From contig JANQNQ010000011.1 of assembly GCA_028279515.1 (NCBI GenBank), positions 62,001 to 126,000 of the forward strand: a stretch of 64,000 bases of DNA. The letters are read 5' to 3'. The notes beneath the pieces were generated by a model. It was not told the origin of the DNA. It did not search any database and was given only the letters and a program-made list of their open reading frames with translations. How positions within the stretch are numbered: the stretch's first letter is position 1; every line of letters starts with the position of its first letter. The position numbers and the translations under genes were made by a program. Source of the DNA: Flavobacteriaceae bacterium (GTDB taxonomy: Bacteria > Bacteroidota > Bacteroidia > Flavobacteriales > Flavobacteriaceae). Positions 60,601-64,000 of this stretch are shown here, piece after piece.

Positions 60601-62449
60601 CCGTAAAACAACCTGTTGTAGGGTCTTCAATGCGAATATAGATAGGTTGTTCATTCGGGGTAGTATTTTGATAGTTGGCCGTATCGACAATAGCATTTAC
60701 ATCGTTGTTAGCATCATCTTCAGTTTCATGAAAGGTGATGTTCACATTTGAAGGTGTTGAAGTGATCTCACTCAAAAAAGCGTCCAAGTTAAAGGTTGCC
60801 GAGCCATCGTGGTCAGCATCACAAGCATCAATGATCGTTGTGGTCAATGTTACTTCAGGATTGGGATTAACGATTAGTGTCAATGTGGTCGTGTTCACAC
60901 AACCCGTATTCGTGTCAATCACTCTTACATATACGGTATCAGGAGTGCCGTTGTTGGTAAACGGACTCACTATAGGATCAATTCCGGAATCGGCATCTGT
61001 CTGCGACTCGTGATAGCTTACTGAGAGGTTGGCTTGTCCGTTCGTGATCTCAGCATCTTTTGTGGTCAGGTCAAACTCTGCGGTAAGGTTTGATGCGTCA
61101 GCACAGGCCTCTAATGGGGTGGGTGCTTGTATCTGCGGAAGCGGGTTTACCACCAAGTTAAAATTCGAAAAGGCCAAACAACCTGTGTCTACATCCTCGA
61201 CTCTAAAATAAATGGTCTGTGGATTACTTGAATTGTTGATTGGTGTGAGTATCGGGTTTGTGTTGTTTTGTGCATTCGTGGCCGTTGTATGATAACTTAC
61301 ATTATACGTGGCATTGGGCAAAGCAGCAACAATTTCGGTTGTTTTTGTGGTGAGGTCAAAGGTCTCCACACCGTCTTCACTGATATCATCACAGAGTTCG
61401 TAATCGGTTATTCCTGTTATTGTTTGTTCAGAAGTTAGTGTAACTTCAATGTCATCACTAACACTACAAGTGGTGTTATTTAGAGGAACGGTTACCGTTA
61501 CGCTATAGGTTCCCGAGTTGGAAGCTACAAGAGTTGCTCCGCCTGCAATCGGGTTACCGTTGAAGAACCAATCGTACACGGCTTGCGGATTCCCCATATC
61601 AGCGTCCAAGGTAACTTGCTCGGCACAAGTACTAATGTCGTTTCCTAGATCGACTGAAACATCAAAACTACTTCCTTCGATAAAAATAGCCGAATCAAAG
61701 TTTTGGTCGCTCTGATCGGCAATGATCAATTTGATGTGATAGGATTGGTTAGGCACTACGCTGGTGGCCGCGGTCATTACTGTGGTACGTCCGTTGTAGT
61801 TGGTGTCTCCTAGGCTGTATCCTTCAAAATATTCTTCGTTGCTTGCATCGCAAAAACCAACGATTTCTTCATGTATGGTGTTAGTGTTCACTGGAGTATT
61901 AGTACCAGGAATCACAGCAATGTTCGTATACGGAGCACTCGATCCGTTAGGACGGATCAAAAAGGCAAAACTATCTGAATATTGACAGGGGAAAGTGCCT
62001 GAGTACTCTTCAGACGCCAAAATATAATTGAACTGGATAAAGTTTGAGGTAGAAATAAAATCAAACTCAATCGAAGTGGCATTTAACGTATTCGATATGC
62101 CCAAAGCGTTCTCAAGATCAATATCATTACCCCAAGCGCCCGTACCTTCATTCAATGGATCGGTAATTTCTGGAGTACCAGCCGATAGTACATTTCCCGT
62201 ACTTAAGATGATTCCATTTTGAAACGGGAAATCTGATCCTGCACGGTCAAAGAAGGCGTAACTGGAAAGTCCGTTGGCAGTTCCGTTGATGGGAGAGCTT
62301 ACGTTGGATACTTGCACGCATCCTTCTACTAAGACATTCTCGATAAGTTGGGTGGGAGTGTACGTATTGTCAATAGTGACTTGTTGGGCTTGTAGGGCAG
62401 CACACAAAAGTGCACAAACCATAAAAAGAAAGCTAGACTTTCTACTCAT
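57623..62449 (-). CDS. Giant surface protein: choice-of-anchor L, 11 repeats, T9SS type B sorting domain
   Basis: 1608 residues. Signal peptide 1-21, a choice-of-anchor L domain (about 25-270: GIILSTGNVLSAGTPEITDPLNEGTGAWGNDIDLENALG, FNYILASEEYSGTFPCQYSDSFAFLIRP), a PKD-like unit, then 11 units of about 90 residues (C-D-D-D-x-D-G at the start; FDL; FHETEDDANNDVN; P-Q-T-I-Y-V-R-V-E-D; T-G-C-F near the end) and a gliding-motility-associated C-terminus (FFTPNGDGYNDVWQIAGI to FSLKR). The DxDxDG starts suggest calcium loops. It is probably a long adhesin exported by the T9SS. Confidence 0.88.
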   Translation of the reverse strand: MSRKSSFLFMVCALLCAALQAQQVTIDNTYTPTQLIENVLVEGCVQVSNVSSPINGTANGLSSYAFFDRAGSDFPFQNGIILSTGNVLSAGTPEITDPLNEGTGAWGNDIDLENALGISNTLNATSIEFDFISTSNFIQFNYILASEEYSGTFPCQYSDSFAFLIRPNGSSAPYTNIAVIPGTNTPVNTNTIHEEIVGFCDASNEEYFEGYSLGDTNYNGRTTVMTAATSVVPNQSYHIKLIIADQSDQNFDSAIFIEGSSFDVSVDLGNDISTCAEQVTLDADMGNPQAVYDWFFNGNPIAGGATLVASNSGTYSVTVTVPLNNTTCSVSDDIEVTLTSEQTITGITDYELCDDISEDGVETFDLTTKTTEIVAALPNATYNVSYHTTATNAQNNTNPILTPINNSSNPQTIYFRVEDVDTGCLAFSNFNLVVNPLPQIQAPTPLEACADASNLTAEFDLTTKDAEITNGQANLSVSYHESQTDADSGIDPIVSPFTNNGTPDTVYVRVIDTNTGCVNTTTLTLIVNPNPEVTLTTTIIDACDADHDGSATFNLDAFLSEITSTPSNVNITFHETEDDANNDVNAIVDTANYQNTTPNEQPIYIRIEDPTTGCFTVVTIVLHTNALLTATQIINFYACDDESNDGISGFDLSLIAQQIVNNVNGVGVEFYLNQTDQQNSTNAIDQTVTFFNVTNPQPLYITLTSPACSESAEINLFVNEYVSIVDVTELDYCDTDDDGFTSVDLSVFDNQFSGGNPDLQITYFETNDDALNNTNPITLPYNNITTPQIIYVRGQSISNGCYDTTSFNLNVRPAPTTSVPTPLVRCDDDQDGFFVVDLVAKIPEIVSSTTGITIDFFESVDDANNDVNVITTPASYNAQTSTITARVRFDSTGCYALVSQEVIVNTLPIINAIDELQLCESDGDGFEDFIFSTKDAEILNGQPGKEVLYFLTAQDAIDRTNIVDKNAPYTNVSNPQTIHVRVENTTDINCFDTSSFIILVRDLPVYNAPTDIFVCDDVSNDQMDTFDLDLKVQEVTNGITDNLTVTFHLTSLDADNSANPVSGMFTNTVNPQTIYTRIQNDDGCHLVETFELNIIQAPEVNSPAPIQVCDTNLDGSVIHDLTIREIEILNIRQDDIVFSYHTDPTEAETGANPIPDPMNFPNTSNPQTVYINVTNTLSNCGVVLELDLIVDLPPAFTALSNPNVCETQEGDTVILTELDALLVADMTDVSISYHLSNNDAQNDQNALPATYTYPANSIAVFARIADTNTGCFAVTNFNLTINDNPEPNTPGPLGTCDDDDDGTASFDLRDINPQILNGQNAGTHDITFYISEADADAGSNAINPELIAADQQTFFFRIENNQTGCYDTGSFITLVHPLPVADIPDQLPLCDELGNLTVSADTGNPNDTYFWSTGDTNPETVIAAIGDYSVTITTEFGCQTTKNFSVIQSAQAEIVFSTTVDFSDNNSITVEIQGIGDYLFQLDDGPPQESNVFEDVTMGPHLVTVIDLNGCTPETREVIVMDYPKFFTPNGDGYNDVWQIAGISTMPQSKIYIFDRFGKLLQAMDAFSPGWDGQFNSRQLPATDYWFLAEIKSDTQSFEVRGHFSLKR

Positions 62450-62617
62450 AGCAACTGTAGGTTTTTAAACGTTATAGGGGCCAAAAACTATGGACAGTAT
62501 TGAATTTGGGATACAATACAACCATATGCGGCTAAAGATACAATGTTTGACCTAATGGCAAAGAAAAATGTTGAGAAATTGTTAAAAAATGATGTAAACA
62601 TGACGATGTCGTAAACA

Positions 62618-64000
62618 TCATCGATTCAGATAAAGCCTTCCTTGTATGGGGCGATAGTTGGCATCGTTGAGATTCAGCACATAAAAGTAAACGCCTGGCG
62701 GAAGTATAGACCCTTTTAAAAGTCCGTATTCTGAGATGCCATCCCAATCTTCTTTATTGTTGTTTCCTTTGTACAAAAGATTTCCGAAACGATTGTAGAT
62801 TCGAAGTTCAAACGCGTCGAAGATATTTCGTAATCCCACAATTTCGAATCGATCGTTGATACTGTCCCCGTTAGGTGAAAAACCATCTGGAATGATGGGC
62901 GGACAATTTTCCGTGGTGATTGAAAAGGTAGAAACAGAAAAACAACTGGCATTGTCTACCCGAACGTAAATGAGCTGAGGGTCTGTGGTATTCTGAAAAT
63001 TTTCAGGTGTTAAGATAATATTGTTGTTGAGAATCGTATCTTCTTCCGAAGTAAAAAAACCAACAAAGGTCTCATTGTCACTTACAATAGGCGTGTTCGG
63101 TGTCAAATCAAAAACTCCGGTGTTGAAACTTTGGTCACACGATAAAAGCTCAGGCAATGGAGCAATGATGGGAGATGCTAAAAACTCAACACTCTGAATG
63201 GTGATGTTGTTATCTTCATTGGCTTCCTGTACGTTTTCTTCAGCATCTACTTGAATGCTCAGGTCAAACACATCGGGTACGGTATCCGGAATTGTGATGA
63301 TTAATGTCTGATTTTCAGAGCCGCCAATTGGTAATTCTGTTGTGGTCGCTCCTTGCTCCAGAAGGATGTCCTCAGCGAAGATTGAAAAGGTCGTGCCTGC
63401 TGGCAACGGATTGGTGCTATTGACATTTCGCACATCGAAATCCAATACCAAGACTCTGCTATCGCAATTAAGTACGACATCGTTGATAACACTACTGGCG
63501 TCCGGAAGCCTACTGTTTAGTACAGTAACGATGTTATTGACCATCACAAAGTCTTGTCCAGATGTAAGCTGAACGAGCGCAGACGTGTCACCAATGCTGA
63601 TATTGTTTTGAATGTTGTAAAAGTCAATATCCATGTTATGGATACCCGATTCTCCTGTAAAGCTATTGGTGCCGTTAAAGGCATTGTCAACAGGGTTTAG
63701 TGGCGGATTCCCGATGATGTTTCCGTTGATGCGAAGGGTTTCATTCACGCTAAGGTTTCGATCTCCTTCCCATGCCAAGAAACCGATCTTGGCACCGACA
63801 TTGTCGAAGACGTTGAGGTTAGTGAGTTCGATATCGATAGCATCGGGAACACTTTGCAATCCGTCATACACATTGACTTGATTTAGAGGGAAGGCATCAT
63901 CTTGAATGATCATCACAATGGCCCAACCACCAAAATTGGTTCCGGTAGAGCAATAGGGACCAATGACATTGGTGAGGTCAAAATCTGAAAGCGTATAGAC
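62618..64000 (-). CDS. Type IX-secreted CARDB protein, 5' end beyond the window
   Basis: The frame is open to the window edge; at least 460 residues. Order from the N-terminal side: a beta-sandwich with a WAIVMIIQ strand and DAIDIELTNLNVFDNVGAKIGFLAWEGDR, a CARDB-type domain (LVLDFDVRNVNSTNPLPAGTTFSIFAED to VDAEENVQEANEDNNI), one unit of the same repeat as the neighbour (LLSCDQSFNTGVFDL to CFSVSTFSI) and a T9SS type B C-terminus (IPDGFSPNGDSINDRFEIVGL to RLYLNR). It is likely a paralogue fused from shared modules and translated before the neighbour, though 168 bases separate them. Confidence 0.85.
   Translation of the reverse strand, partial: VYTLSDFDLTNVIGPYCSTGTNFGGWAIVMIIQDDAFPLNQVNVYDGLQSVPDAIDIELTNLNVFDNVGAKIGFLAWEGDRNLSVNETLRINGNIIGNPPLNPVDNAFNGTNSFTGESGIHNMDIDFYNIQNNISIGDTSALVQLTSGQDFVMVNNIVTVLNSRLPDASSVINDVVLNCDSRVLVLDFDVRNVNSTNPLPAGTTFSIFAEDILLEQGATTTELPIGGSENQTLIITIPDTVPDVFDLSIQVDAEENVQEANEDNNITIQSVEFLASPIIAPLPELLSCDQSFNTGVFDLTPNTPIVSDNETFVGFFTSEEDTILNNNIILTPENFQNTTDPQLIYVRVDNASCFSVSTFSITTENCPPIIPDGFSPNGDSINDRFEIVGLRNIFDAFELRIYNRFGNLLYKGNNNKEDWDGISEYGLLKGSILPPGVYFYVLNLNDANYRPIQGRLYLNR

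Noticed and set aside
62605-62619. GATGT/ACATC hairpin at the end of the CARDB gene as a terminator
   Set aside because: Five-base arms, no T-run, and it overlaps the stop codon.

Overview
The window looks like chromosomal DNA of a marine-type member of the Bacteroidota, most likely Flavobacteriaceae. The reasons are C-terminal type IX secretion sorting domains (types A and B), gliding-motility-associated C-termini, many small lipoproteins and DinB, SnoaL and lipocalin-like proteins typical of that family, and promoters with the Bacteroidota -7 element TAnnTTTG instead of sigma70 boxes. About 65 genes are present and almost all lie on the minus strand. Only the 5' fragment, the 6473-9647 block (membrane-anchored protein, hypothetical protein, acetyl-CoA synthetase) and a serine hydrolase at 29.7 kb lie on the plus strand. 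No rRNA, tRNA, CRISPR array, transposase or phage module was seen.

Layout. 0-6.4 kb: small hypotheticals, a secreted GH65 glycosidase, an HxlR-DinB-SDR operon with a visible operator, and a secreted SGNH hydrolase. 6.4-11 kb: plus-strand block ending in acs, then an overlapping AraC regulator and CPBP protease pair. 11-16 kb: AraC regulator, TauE exporter, small enzymes, and a MarR-DUF2024-secreted protein-thioredoxin cluster with three copies of one palindrome. 16-29 kb: sulfotransferase, lipoproteins, YitT, FG-GAP protein, TlpA-like reductase, beta-propeller, SRPBCC and TfoX-like pair, membrane AraC receptor, alkaline phosphatase, and a bacterial homologue of the eukaryotic cap-trimethylating enzyme TGS1. 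29-40 kb: serine hydrolase, LysM/lysozyme-like protein, SDR, hutF and hutG of histidine breakdown, a LytTR regulator and a methyltransferase. 40-48 kb: porin-like barrel, a 650-base intergenic stretch with a strong terminator, a start-less reading frame and a REP-like hairpin element, then a locus in which a His-rich lipoprotein and a CobW/COG0523 GTPase share an almost identical Zur-like operator. 48-55.6 kb: a large BNR-repeat protein followed by four AT-rich single genes (two S41 peptidases, a membrane-anchored protein, DinB), each followed on its 3' side by an imperfect inverted repeat. This resembles an integron-type cassette cluster without an integrase. 55.6-64 kb: uvrB and two large type IX-secreted adhesin-like proteins built from a shared repeat module; the second runs off the window.

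How parts work together. The HxlR, MarR and Zur-like palindromes each sit on promoters of the local genes, so three regulons can be read directly from the DNA. The HutF/HutG pair implies the five-step histidine pathway through N-formylglutamate. The remaining genes are mostly single-function accessory genes. The points I would follow up first are the cassette-like array with an 18-bp repeat beyond each end, the AATG-N4 phased repeats, the TGS1 homologue and the Zur-like pair.
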